In this document: one piece after another, positions 53,601 to 64,000 of the stretch
How positions within the stretch are numbered: the first letter of the stretch is position 1
Layout: the number at the start of each line of letters is the position of its first letter
Origin: Coturnix japonica
Taxonomy: Eukaryota; Chordata; Aves; Galliformes; Phasianidae
DNA length: 64,000 nucleotides
Direction of reading: 5' to 3'
Assembly: GCF_001577835.2 (NCBI RefSeq)
Contig: NC_029529.1
Coordinates: 11,729,380-11,793,379 of the forward strand
Translations under genes and position numbers: made by a program
The notes under the pieces: generated by a model
What the model was told of the DNA's origin: nothing
Seen by the model: only the letters and a program-made list of their open reading frames with translations
The model's database searches: none

Positions 53601-56600
53601 GCAGTGGAGTTTGTGTTTGAGCAGCGCTGGAGTGAGAAGGTGGAAGTTAGGGGGTGTTCCTCCTCCTGCCCTCTCAAGATTGACCCCTTGTGCCATTGTC
53701 TAGCATTTGTGTCAATCCTGGCTACAGCTGCTTGTGGAGATGGATGGACTTCTGTTAACCGGACCGTGCGTGTGTTCCTCTGTGAAGTGAGCCCAGGTAT
53801 TAGCAAGGCAAGCAGTGAAGGCTGGAGCACAGCAGCTGGGAATGCAGCGTGATTTGTTCTGTGGAAACGTGAGTGATGGAAGCAGACAGCTTTGGAGCTG
53901 TGCTCTTGCTCCAGTTCTCCTCCCTCCCCTTCCTTCATTCTCTCTTTCTGTTCCCCCACTCTTTCCTTTTTATTTTAACAGATTGCAGGATAAATCTTAG
54001 CCGAGTTGATGTCCGCTGGTAAATCTCTTCCATCTCCTCACACAGGAGAAAAGTTCCACGGAGAGTAAGGGCTGTGGATGGGTCCCTGGTGTGTGTGTGG
54101 TTTACAGTCCCATCAGCTTTTCCTGGCTCTTCGCAGCTGTGGCCCTCAGTCTGTTTAGCCTATGGGACCTGGTGTTTCGGAAGGCGGTGTGAAATAGCAC
54201 TGAACATGGGAGAGGATGATAGGATGAATGTGTATGTTGCTGTTGTTCAGCTGTGTGACATCTGAAATTGTTCCCTTTTCTTAAAGATAATTGTAGATGG
54301 TCTTCATCCCAACAAATGGGGATGAATTACCTCTTCCTCCAGACCTGGCCCATGCAGGTGCTCTTCTGATGCAGAATGCCTTTATCATCTACAGGCTGTG
54401 CACAGTGTTAAGGCCCAGCATTATGGGTACCTTCATCATAGCCTCATCATTGTTGTTTGTGTGGCTTCAAAGGCATTTTCCAGTTTGTGTTCTTATAACC
54501 CTGTTGGAAGCTGCAAGGATTGGTCTGCTTGAGGTCAGTAGGGTTTTTTTGGTACTGATGAAGAAACAAAGATGCAAAAGGGAAAGGCAAAAACTGCAGA
54601 ACTGCAGTGCAAAGCCCTGAGATCCGGGAGTTTGGAATAGCTGGGATTTGTGCCGAGAAAAGCAGGGCCTGCAGTGTCTGCAGTGTCTGGGGACTGCAGG
54701 GCTCTGACTCCAGATGGTTGCCTCGTCCTTGCCCTGCTCTGTTCAGGGAGCGCAGGTTCCTCTGAGGCAGACTGCAAACCCTCACTTGAAAAGGAAGTCC
54801 TGAATTGCCTTAAAGGTGGTTAGGGAAATGAAAACAGCAAGCAGAGCTTCCTCGTCATCCTGATTTCTTTCACAGGGATTGCTTTTGGAGCGATTGTTCA
54901 GGTATACCTCAAATGCAGGTGGCTAAATGGGAGGAATTGGGTGTCTTTTGGTCTCAGGAGTCCACCCACTTTGCTGAAGCTGTCCCAGCTCCTCAGAGAG
55001 CAGCTTCATGAGTTCAGCTTCTTGCTCCTTTCCTTGCCTCTTCTCACCTGTGGCCAGGTGCTGGTGTTGGGGTACTCAGAGGTGCTGGTAGCTCACCGAG
55101 TCCCAGGTTTGGATGCTTATTTTGTGCTCTTCAGATTCTTTCCACATATACCCACAAACCCTTTAATAGCTGTAATAAACCATATGCCCCTGTTATTTAA
55201 ATAAAATAAATAAAGTTGGAAAAGCCTCCCAGGAGCATCTGGAACTTCACCACCTGTAGAAAATTGACAATTAAAGGAGCTGTGTATGTAGTAGTGGGAA
55301 GAAGAGCCCATAAAGATAGTGTCAGTAGAAAAAGAGGAATGTCTGATTCAGTATTTCATCTTCCTGTTAGCAGTGCTCAGATGTGACTCCAGCTGCTTTT
55401 AATTCTGGGATACAGGTAAATGTATGATCCCAGAGGGGCTGAGGAGAGCATGGGAGGGCTGTGCTGCCTAAAGTGGCTGTCCCAGCAGTGCTGGCTTAGA
55501 TGAGGCACAGGCTGAGCGTTGAGAAGTGGTGCAGCACATGCCTTTATGTCTTTACACAGTTTGATTGCTGAGCCCTGTGACTTCTGGGCTGAGAACAGTT
55601 CTCTTTTCTTGCTCTGCTTGATTTCTGTGGTTGTTGCTGTTTGCAGACAGGACTGGCTTGATCCAAAGGTTTGGAAATCATTAAATTAACAAGTAATTTA
55701 GGGGATGGTGAATAATCATTGCGTGGACTTGAGAAATTCATATTTGGTTTCTGGACTTGTTGTAGGCTTCGTGGTTGAGCACAGTCCTTGGTCTCTCAGT
55801 GCCTTGTTCACTGTCTGGATCACAGACCTCCACAGGAGGAGAATCCAGGGCTCCAGATCAGGTGCAGAGCTGCACAGTTACTTACATAGAGGTGCGTACA
55901 GTCTTAGCTGTTTCAGGCCGTGGTGGTATTTCTTAGCCTGGAGTGGCAAGGTCATTCCCAGTCCTGCTCAGAACCTCCCTAGATGCTTGATAAGGAAGAA
56001 GCAATTTGTCAGCCAAGCAGGTGTTGCAAGGCAGGGAGGACACAGTTGTGTCTGCATTTGCTGGAGACCAAAGGGTGCTGGAGTTATGTTGCTTCAGGAG
56101 GAGTTGTGCTGCTGCCTTGTATTCTTTTGGTTAATCTGAACATTTAGCATCCCAGATCCTTCTTGCTGCAGATCTTCCACAAGTTGAAGGCTTTTATTTC
56201 CCAGCCTCCTGCACTGTGGACAATCCATGACCAACTTGTTGCTGAATGCCCCTGAGTGATGTGTCTCATTTCTGAGTCACTTGTGCCTGAAGGTTCAACC
56301 ACTTCTGAGGTGAAGGGTGGAGATGTGACCCCTCCAGGTGGGGGTATAGGGAGAGCTGTCTCGGTGTGTATCCAAGTGCAGCAGCCAGCACACTCTGTGC
56401 TTCCCACCCTCCAGGATGCTGGCTAAGTAGGCAAGTGTCTTTTGCAGCCTGGTTCTTGTGAGTTGCTGATCTCTCCCCGGGTGAGTGATGCATATATCAT
56501 TTGACTGCCAGTACCCTCCCCTCGCTGCTCCAGCACGTAAGCCTCACTGTGGTACACCGGGTTTGACAGAAGGAGCCAACCCTGCTGCAGGCTTTCACTG

Positions 56601-59600
56601 TTTGTCAGAATAAATTGCTTCTTCCTCCAATTGCACAGAGGAGATGCTGGTTCGTTTGACCTGAGCCTGAGCAGCACCCACGGCAGCTTCTCCCCCCGTT
56701 CTTCCTTCCTCTGAGCCTGCAAGGAGAGCAGAGTCTGCTGGCTGCAGGCTCCCCAAAACATGACTGATGCAGATTTTGTGCAGTGCTGTATTCATCTGCT
56801 TGCCCTGCAATAACATGGCAAGAACAACAGAGCTGGGGAAGGTGCAGGTGATCCAGAAGGGGAAAGTCTGGAGGCCGCTGTGAGGTTGGTGGGATTTACT
56901 CCTCTCTGAAGCCTCTGCTTTCCATGCAGGGCCAGGCTGCTCTATTTACCCTTGGACCTGCTTCACACATCCCCAGCGTAGAGTGAGATGTGGAGGAACA
57001 TAGCTCCAATGCAGTAGGCTGCTCCAAGCTGCCTTGCACATGTTTCCAGTGTCTGACAGTGGGTGCGTGTAAGTGCCCCTGAAGGTTCTGTCTGGAGCCA
57101 AAGGCTTTTCAGGGAGACTTTAGGGGAAAAGGTAGGTGTTGCCCTAGCAAATAGCAGTGCCCCATGCAGCTGATTGCAGGCTGGGAACTGGGGTGTTGTC
57201 TCATCGGTGTGTAGCTGCATGATGCTCTCCTAGCCAAACTGGTTTCCTTCCCAAAAATAGTATTTCTAGGCACTGAAGCAATTAAGGTATATTAAAGGCC
57301 AGCGATGCACGTCCTGTTTTTCTCACAAGGCAAACCTTCCAGATTCACATTCTGCTTTGAAGATTCTGCATGAAGAATGATGAAAGGCTGCAGCACATCA
57401 GCTCAGGGTAACACTGCCTCTATGTCTGCAGCCTTAGAAGAAAGCAGGTGTGAAGTGTGCTCCTTCCAGCTGTGTTATTTTGGATCCTTGCAGCAGCCGC
57501 AGGCCTGGAACTCCAGCACCCACTTCATCAGATCTGCTGATGCCTTCAAAGTTTCTGCTCTTTTTCTCCTTTTCCCAGGTCAAACCCAGGCAGGGATTTC
57601 AGTCAAGAGGACTCTGCAAGTGATGAAGATCTTTGCAACTTCTTTCCTTCATCAGGGCCAGATTTTGGTGCAGCTTACAGGAGTTTCGAGGTGCTCCTGT
57701 CTCTGCTGTGCTTCTGCCTCTGCTCATTTCCCACCTGGCTCCGGGCACTTCCTTGGGGCCTGCTGCACTGCCAGCAAAAAGTAGAGGAGCACGTTCCCTG
57801 TTCCTCTTGCATCCTTTGCAAGCAGTCGTACTTACAGTGTTGCCTTGGAAATCATTTCTTCTTCCCCGTGCTCTCCCCAGTAACATCTTTGTTAAGACAT
57901 GCAAACCCGATTCTCTGGGAATTGACTGTGAAGTAAATTGCTGGGAAAGTTTCAGTTTGAGAGCAGGTTCTGTGGTTTGTTGGCTGCCTCAAACATGTAC
58001 TGTTGAACAAACTCCATTTAGCTGGAGCCGGTATTGTTTCTCACACTTCTCATTGAGTAGAGTTCAATTTTCCCCCAGGAACCTTCCTATTAAAACTCAC
58101 AGCCTCTTTTCTCCCTGGCCAGTGAATCACACGTGAGCTGGCTGAGCACTTTGTGAGCTGTGTCTGGTGTAGAAGCTGAATAGAAGCTGTGCAAGAAGAC
58201 ACACGAGATGTGCTGCAACGGGACCAAGAAAACAGGAACTGGAGTGTGTCATCAGCTTGGAAAACCTGGAGTGTCTTCCTGAGTCTCTTGGCCCTTCATA
58301 GGGAGCGTTGTGTGCTGCTCATGGGTCTTTCAATGGCCCTGTTCACCTTCAGGTGCTCACTCTTGCAAGGTCTTTTGCTGCAGATTTTTTTTCTTCCTTC
58401 TACTTGGATAAATGATCCTTCCCTGCCACCATTACTTCACCAAACAGAACAGATCTGTCTTGCTTTATTGCAGATTATTAGCATTGGTGGTTACTGTTTT
58501 CTGTGTAAATATAATTGCTCTGTCCAGGGAAAGCTGGGAGCTCAGACCAGGCCCCAGCTTCAGTCTTGTCCTAAAGGATCCACCAGGTGTGGATCCTGAC
58601 CTTGTTGCTCTGCTATGAGCCTCTGAGAAAGCATGGGTGAGCTCAGGGGCCATTTTCTTTGTGATTTTCCATTCCGCAGCTGAAGAACTGTGCTGGGGGA
58701 AAGTGGGAGATGAGCACAGAGGGACAGGTCCCTTCTTGTGCTTTCATTTTGGCTGCGCTTCTCTGAGCTTGGGTGAAGGTCAATGGAGTTTCAGCCAGTT
58801 TTATTTACTTGGCTCACTTTAGAGGAGTGAGAGAGGCAGGATTTGGAAATGCTTATGCAACCGGCACTGTTTGTATGATGCTGGCACAGAGCTGGTGACA
58901 CTTCTGTAGCCTTGGGGGCTTACAAGTGTGAATCAGAGGCTGTTTTTCTCTATTGATGCTCCTGTAAAAATCTGTAGATATTGGAAAGTCCCCGCTCATA
59001 GCTTTTCTATGTTGCTCTGCCAGTACATCTGCCAGAACCTTCCCCTTGATCCAGCCCAGCCCTGCCTGGCTCTGCAGGAGGAAGGCAGCTCAGCCACCGG
59101 TCTCTCCCTGCCTGTGCTGCACGGTGTGTAGGCAGGAGCCAGCAGTGCCACCTACGTGCCCTTCCAACTGCTCGACTGCCAGAGTGATGCTGCCTGTTTC
59201 CTGACCTCCTGCAGCCGTCCTTGCACAGCCATGGCTGTCTTCTGCTGCAGTTGCTGCTGGAGGTGTGGTAGGTCCGTGTGTGAGGCTGCTCCTTTGGGTC
59301 GGTGCTGCTGGAAGGAGTTAAACAGAAAACAGCTGCATGGGAGAAGTGGTTTACAGCTCACAGATAATTGAGGCAGGATTCTGTTTGTTTGTTTTGTGTG
59401 ATTCTTCCTTTTTCCACCACAAAGATCTAATGCCCTTTCTTGTATTTATCAAACAGGAGGGTTTTGCTACAATACATTCTGTATCAGAGAATTCGGGGCT
59501 TGTGTGTTGCTGACGAGAACAATTGATTTTTATTTATTTGTTTATCTATTGCTGGAGAGAACTGAAGCAGTGAGTTGTAAGGCGGTAGCTTCTCTGGAGG

Positions 59601-62600
59601 AGTTTTATTTAGAGAAGCAGCCTGATCTTGGTGCTGACACAGGCTTGTGCAGCCCTGCTCACTGCTGGGGGCTGTGCAGCAAAGTGCTGGATATCTCACT
59701 CCAGTGCTCGGGTCACCTCGAGTCATTCACAGTGGCAGTCTGAGCTTCTGGCCAGGGCTGGCTGCCATCTCTTGCCCTTGGAGATGCACAGCACTTGGGG
59801 CTGGCACAGCACCAGCTCCCTGCCTGCAGGAAAGACACAACTGCAGGTTTGGGGCACTTCCCAGACTTGCATCCTGCCCTGTTCCTTCCTGTCTTGTCCT
59901 GCTCTGGGGAGGCCTCGGGCAGTGCCTTTTGTCTCAGATGACACCTAGAGGTAACTGAGACCTCTGGCTTGTTTGGTGGCTGTGTGGGTTCCAGGCCTCT
60001 GGCAAGACAAGCAAGCTGAGCCAGAGGAGGTCATCACTGTCCTGAGGTGGGTTTGGAAGCACGTTATGAATCCTTTTGCTTTCTTCTGCCCTGCTTTAGT
60101 TAGAGGAGAATTCCTGCTCCTTAAAGGGAAGCAAAGGACCAGCAATATCTCTGCAGTAACTCTCCCTTCCCTCCTAGTGACAGCCAATCTCTGCCACCTC
60201 CGTCCTCCCAAAACCAGTGTCCAGAGGGAAACAACTGCATAACCTGCCTGAGCTTCTCTCTCTAGAGGCTGTCATCTTGGCTTTGGGCTTTGTGGCACTC
60301 ATAGATCTCCAATGAATGGCAGACAGTAAGGGTTCCCAGGGACCTGATCACAGTGCACTGAGAGTGCCATACTTGGTTGAGAATTTTATACAGGCTTTTT
60401 TGTATCCAAGGTATTACATTTAGGCTGCTAAGGTGGGTGCGGTGCTGCTAAGGTGGTGATGCCTCCTGCCAGCTGACGTGCCACCTCACAGGGTGCTGAG
60501 GGGCTGGGCACCCTTTGCTTGCATCATCGTGCTCCCTGCAAAGTGCCTCCTTCCAGGAAGGAGCCCTCCTGTGGGTGGGTGACTTTGCAGGTCACTGCAG
60601 AGTGGGTTTTGTGAGGAGAACCCCTCTCCTGCAGGGCACTCAAGGAGGTGGCAGGCAATGTTTATCTCAGTTGCATCTTCTGGGGTTGGAGAGCATGTGT
60701 GTTATCATACAGCAGATGGGTTTGGGGAAGAGATGGCGGAGACAACTGTATTTTCTCACACAGGCTTGTTGCCTGCCAGGAAACGAGCCAGCCAGACTTT
60801 ACAGGGAGAAGCAGAGACCCTGGGCAAGCTGTTGAAGGTTCCTCCTTCACCCAGCAACTTTACGCAAGGTAAACAGAACCAGGGGGCGGTGGCTGCTGCC
60901 CGGCGCTCTGAGCATAGGTATGAGGTCTGCTGCATGATGATAGGCCAAGGGCCAGTACCCAGCATTGCCTGTTCAGTTCTGCACCTGCTGTCACCTTGGG
61001 ACCCCGTGTTTATCATGGTGCTCCAGGCAGGGAACAAGTGGCTGAAGGGTCCCAACCTGCGGTAAGCAACGCGGCATGTGCGGTTAGGGGTCGGGTTTTG
61101 AGCCCATGCTTCTCCAGCACGGGATGCTACAGGATGGACGTGGATGGCGCAGGTTGCTGGCAGCCTTTGCTTGCCTTTTGCTGATGTCTGTGGTTTGATG
61201 AGCCTTATCCAGTAAGACAAATGGATGTGACAGGATCACGGTGCCCTTCATGGCCCCTTTTGCTTCCCTGCCTCTGCTGGAGCTGGTCGCACAGCTCCTT
61301 CCCTTTCTGTGTTTGAAGACTGGTTTCCCTTTCAGACATTTGTGGGCAGACAGGGAGAGACTGTGCTCGTGGCTGTAGAACTTCAGGCAGAAAAATCAAT
61401 GTTTATATTTCTTTTAGCTGGGAAAGATTCTTGAAAGAACTCCAACAAATAAATGCCTTGTAAAGTTCAAACTGTGAAGGCACGGTATATGAACCCAAAT
61501 GAATTTTCAAGCTCTCTCTTGAAATAAAATGGATTTTTTTGGGTTCTGGCTCTATTTAGAGAAACGTTTGATTAAAGAAGGGATTTGAAGGTTGCATCTG
61601 ATCTCCTTGTGAGGGAGAGCTGTTCTGCTACTAGCAGCGAGATGTGGTTGGATGCTGCTGGGGTGCTCCTGGGAGAGCAGCCCCTGTACCCAGCCATGGA
61701 GGGTGGCTTTTGCTGTGTGCTCTGTCCCCTCAAGGCCTTGCTGCTGCAATGCAATCAGCTCGACTGCCGTGGGAAGCTGTTTGTGCAGGTGCTGCTGTTG
61801 GGATGCTGAAGGGCAGCCAGCACCGTGCTCCCTCTGTGGACTGCACGGGCATCTCGGAGCATTCTCTACCTGTCCTCTATGGTACAACACGTTTTCTCTC
61901 CCTTCTTTGTTACAGTCTGTGCTGTGTGGGTGGTGAGCCCTCTGATGCAAGCTGCTGGCTCCTTGCTCTGGGGCAGCCTGAAGTCAGTGTTCCCAGGAAG
62001 AGCTGAAGGTGCAGGGTGGGCTCGGAGGCTTTGCGTTACCTGGTTTGGAGTGCACATAGGGAGGGCTCTGGGCTCTGGTGCTTCGTATTTACCTGCAGGA
62101 GAACTATTTGGCCTTTATACAAAGGAGGAGGAAGCAGGAAACTGTTTCAGCCCAGCATGGTTGGATGCTTCAGGAAGTGACCCAGAGCAGGGGACAAAGG
62201 GCATTTGAAGTGCTGCTGTTCTTCCAGTTTCTCATTAGCACGTGTGCAATTGGGGCATCACCTTCCTGAAAGCACCAGGAGAGCCACAGTGAGAAGAGCT
62301 GCTCTCTGTAAGCCCGGGGGCTGCTGTTGCCTTTAGTGTGTGTTGGATTTGTTCCTACGTTCAGGTGTCAGGCTTTTTCCTGCAGGTCTGGAGGCTAAAA
62401 CCAAGGGCTGCCAGGGTCTGGGGCCTCTCCACTTCCCAGGTAAGAAGGGCTGTGGCTGGGGCATGGTGCCCCTTGGAGTTTACTGGACACAAAGACCTGC
62501 TGCTTCTTGAACTGGGGGGAGCTGGGAACTGCTGAGCCCCTGGAACTGATTCCAGCAGAGGAGATCTTGGTTCCCCTCAGCATAGATAACTGAAGTGAGC

Positions 62601-63048
62601 CTGGAGAAGAGGAGAGCTGAAAATGCAACAGAGGTGGACTGGAGTGGCTCTGAAAGAGGAATGATCTGACTCTGGGAGCAGAAAAGCAGGCTGGGTGTTG
62701 CCCAAGGGAGGCATGAGCAGTTCTCAGGTGTGAATGCCCATGCTGGTCAGGTGCCCTGCACTCCTGCTCTCCTCCTTCATGCAGCAGAGGGCTCACTGGG
62801 GTTATGGACTGCTTTCTGTGCCCTTCCTAAGGTGTTTTGAGTGGAAGCTGGCACACTGCTGTGCACTTGCAGAATTATGTTGTCAGTGCCAGAGAAATGA
62901 GTTCCTGGAGAGCAATGACTGGATTGCTGCTTGTTTCCTTCCTGGAAGCAGGGTCCTCCCTGTGCCAGCCTGGCACCCTTGTGTACCTGCTGGCCCTTTG
63001 CTCACTTTATCTTTGCTCTCTTCCAGCCACTCCCACTCTCCCAGCTCC

Positions 63049-64000
63049 ATGGCTGCCGTGCACGAGTGGTCCTGCACCCGCTGCACCTTCCTGAACCCCG
63101 TGGGCCAACGGCAGTGCTCCATATGTGAAGCCCCGCGTCAGAAGCCGGACCTCAACCACATCCTGCGGCTCAGCGTGGAGGAGCAGAAGTGGGCCTGTGC
63201 CCGCTGCACCTTCAAGAACTTTTTGGGCAAAGAAACCTGCGAGTTGTGCGGCTTCACTCCAGAGCCAGGGCCCAGCGGCTCTCCCCTGCCTGTCATCAAT
63301 GGCATCCTGCCCAAGCCTGCAGTGCTGGTGGAGCCCAAGGGCACAGCCAAGGAGGAGGCTGCCAAGGTGGAAAGCAGCAGTGAGGATTCAGAGGGGAAGA
63401 GTCCCGATGAAGCAGAGCTGGAGAGCGGCTGGGCTTGCCAGCGCTGCACGCTGCACAACACTCCAGTGGCCAACTCCTGCTCTGCCTGCGGCGGGCCACG
63501 CAAACTCTCCTTGCCCAAAATCCCACCTGAGGCGCTGGTCGTCCCTGAGGTCATCACTCCTGCTGGCTTCCACATGCCCCCCTCCACCCCACAGTCTTTA
63601 GTCCCCACAGAGATCTCTGATGGTGACGCTGCGGCCACTCAGGGCCCGGTGGCGATGGAACAAGAGGCACAGAAGATGCCGGCCTTCAGCCCCTTCTCCC
63701 CTGGGCTGCAGAACAACCCAGTGCCCCGCAGCCGGCGCGAGGTCCCCCCCCAGCTGCAGATGCCGGGCCCTGAAGCACCGCAGCCTGGGGCTCAGGGCAC
63801 TGCGGGGCAGAAGGGCTCCCCACAGGGCCAGGCCAGGTCTGCACCAGCTGCCCGCCTCCAGGAACTGCTGTCCAACAAGCGGCTGAGCGTGTTGGAGGAG
63901 GAGATGGACGTCAGCCCGTCCCACTGGAAGTGCAGCACCTGCTCCCTGCTCAACTCTGCCGGGGCCAGTAAATGTGAGGCCTGCAGCACCCAGAAAGGCA
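63049..64000 (+). CDS. CAPN15: Calpain-15 (small optic lobes homologue), N-terminal zinc-finger exon, open at window end
   Basis: The exon begins after TTCCAG at 63026; the first CAPN15-like Met is at 63049 (MAAVHEWSCTRCTFLNPVGQ, human MATVGEWSCVRCTFLNP). The frame stays open to the window end, 317 residues of about 1,080 expected. Four RanBP2-type zinc fingers are visible: W7/C9/C12/C23/C26, W48/C50/C53/C64/C67, W128/C130/C133/C144/C147 and one starting at W293. The linker is Pro- and Ser-rich, with conserved stretches PPEALVVPEVITPAGFH and NNPVPRSRREVPPQLQ. The family is a non-classical cysteine protease of the SOL type; the fingers bind ubiquitin. The protease and C-terminal domains lie beyond the window. 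An in-frame upstream extension is possible through the 47.4 kb exon. Confidence 0.95.
   Translation, partial: MAAVHEWSCTRCTFLNPVGQRQCSICEAPRQKPDLNHILRLSVEEQKWACARCTFKNFLGKETCELCGFTPEPGPSGSPLPVINGILPKPAVLVEPKGTAKEEAAKVESSSEDSEGKSPDEAELESGWACQRCTLHNTPVANSCSACGGPRKLSLPKIPPEALVVPEVITPAGFHMPPSTPQSLVPTEISDGDAAATQGPVAMEQEAQKMPAFSPFSPGLQNNPVPRSRREVPPQLQMPGPEAPQPGAQGTAGQKGSPQGQARSAPAARLQELLSNKRLSVLEEEMDVSPSHWKCSTCSLLNSAGASKCEACSTQKG

Larger units (their letters stand above)
47560..63020. other. Inferred CAPN15 intron, distal part
   Basis: About 15.5 kb without a recognisable exon, RNA gene or CR1 copy. Minor items: a short (AAAT)n run at 49466-49483, a 32-bp tandem pair at 50611-50672, and a 20-bp-scale repeat of CTGCTAAGGTGG near 60426-60460. 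Longer open frames (for example 51715-52341 minus) have no domain or codon support. Confidence 0.5.

Noticed and set aside
63138-63638. 166-codon frame antisense to the CAPN15 exon
   Set aside because: A shadow of the strongly supported CAPN15 coding frame on the plus strand.

Overview
The window is nuclear DNA from a bird, most likely a galliform such as chicken and probably a gene-dense microchromosome. This rests on compact multi-exon genes with short GT-AG introns, CpG-island promoters, many CR1 LINE tails and no mammalian SINEs. Four genes keep the neighbourhood of human 16p13.3 (SEC14L5, NAGPA, ALG1, EEF2KMT). Exons were read by eye, and every intron phase in the four complete genes closes correctly, so those models are strong. 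SEC14L5 and CAPN15 run off the window ends.

Layout. At 1-10.7 kb, plus strand, lies the 3' part of SEC14L5 (end of the PRELI/MSF1 domain, CRAL-TRIO and GOLD), with a long 3' region. At 11.0-18.8 kb, minus strand, is NAGPA, the lysosomal-enzyme uncovering enzyme, in 11 exons. It diverges over about 280 bp from ALG1 (19.08-24.68 kb, plus, 13 exons), the first mannosyltransferase of the lipid-linked oligosaccharide pathway. At 25.3-29.2 kb, minus strand, is EEF2KMT, 8 exons. It diverges over about 225 bp from NDUFB6 (29.43-31.12 kb, plus, 4 exons), a complex I subunit whose human orthologue is on chromosome 9. The stretch 31.2-34.0 kb is gene-poor, with one or two possible exons of an unrecognised gene. 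At 34.1-34.7 kb is a CpG island that I read as the CAPN15 promoter. About 28 kb of apparent intron follows, then the first zinc-finger exon of CAPN15 (63.03 kb to the end, open).

Both divergent gene pairs look like housekeeping units with shared promoters. NAGPA and ALG1 both serve N-glycan biology: ALG1 builds the oligosaccharide in the ER, and NAGPA finishes the mannose-6-phosphate tag in the trans-Golgi. Their shared promoter has a mirror layout: each arm carries a CTCF-like 17-mer followed 17-19 bp later by a YY1-like site that contains the start codon.

Most interesting observations: (1) an unannotated-looking exon at 47.2-47.55 kb with a Kozak ATG and an MGSSASS N-myristoylation-type start, which would splice in frame into the CAPN15 zinc-finger exon; (2) the mirror-image NAGPA/ALG1 promoter; (3) a tRNA-Lys-like relic inside the EEF2KMT/NDUFB6 promoter; (4) an extra EGF module and a different tail in NAGPA; (5) a 51-bp minisatellite and a 10-bp-phased TCATTA array around the CAPN15 promoter. 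No virus-derived element was recognised.
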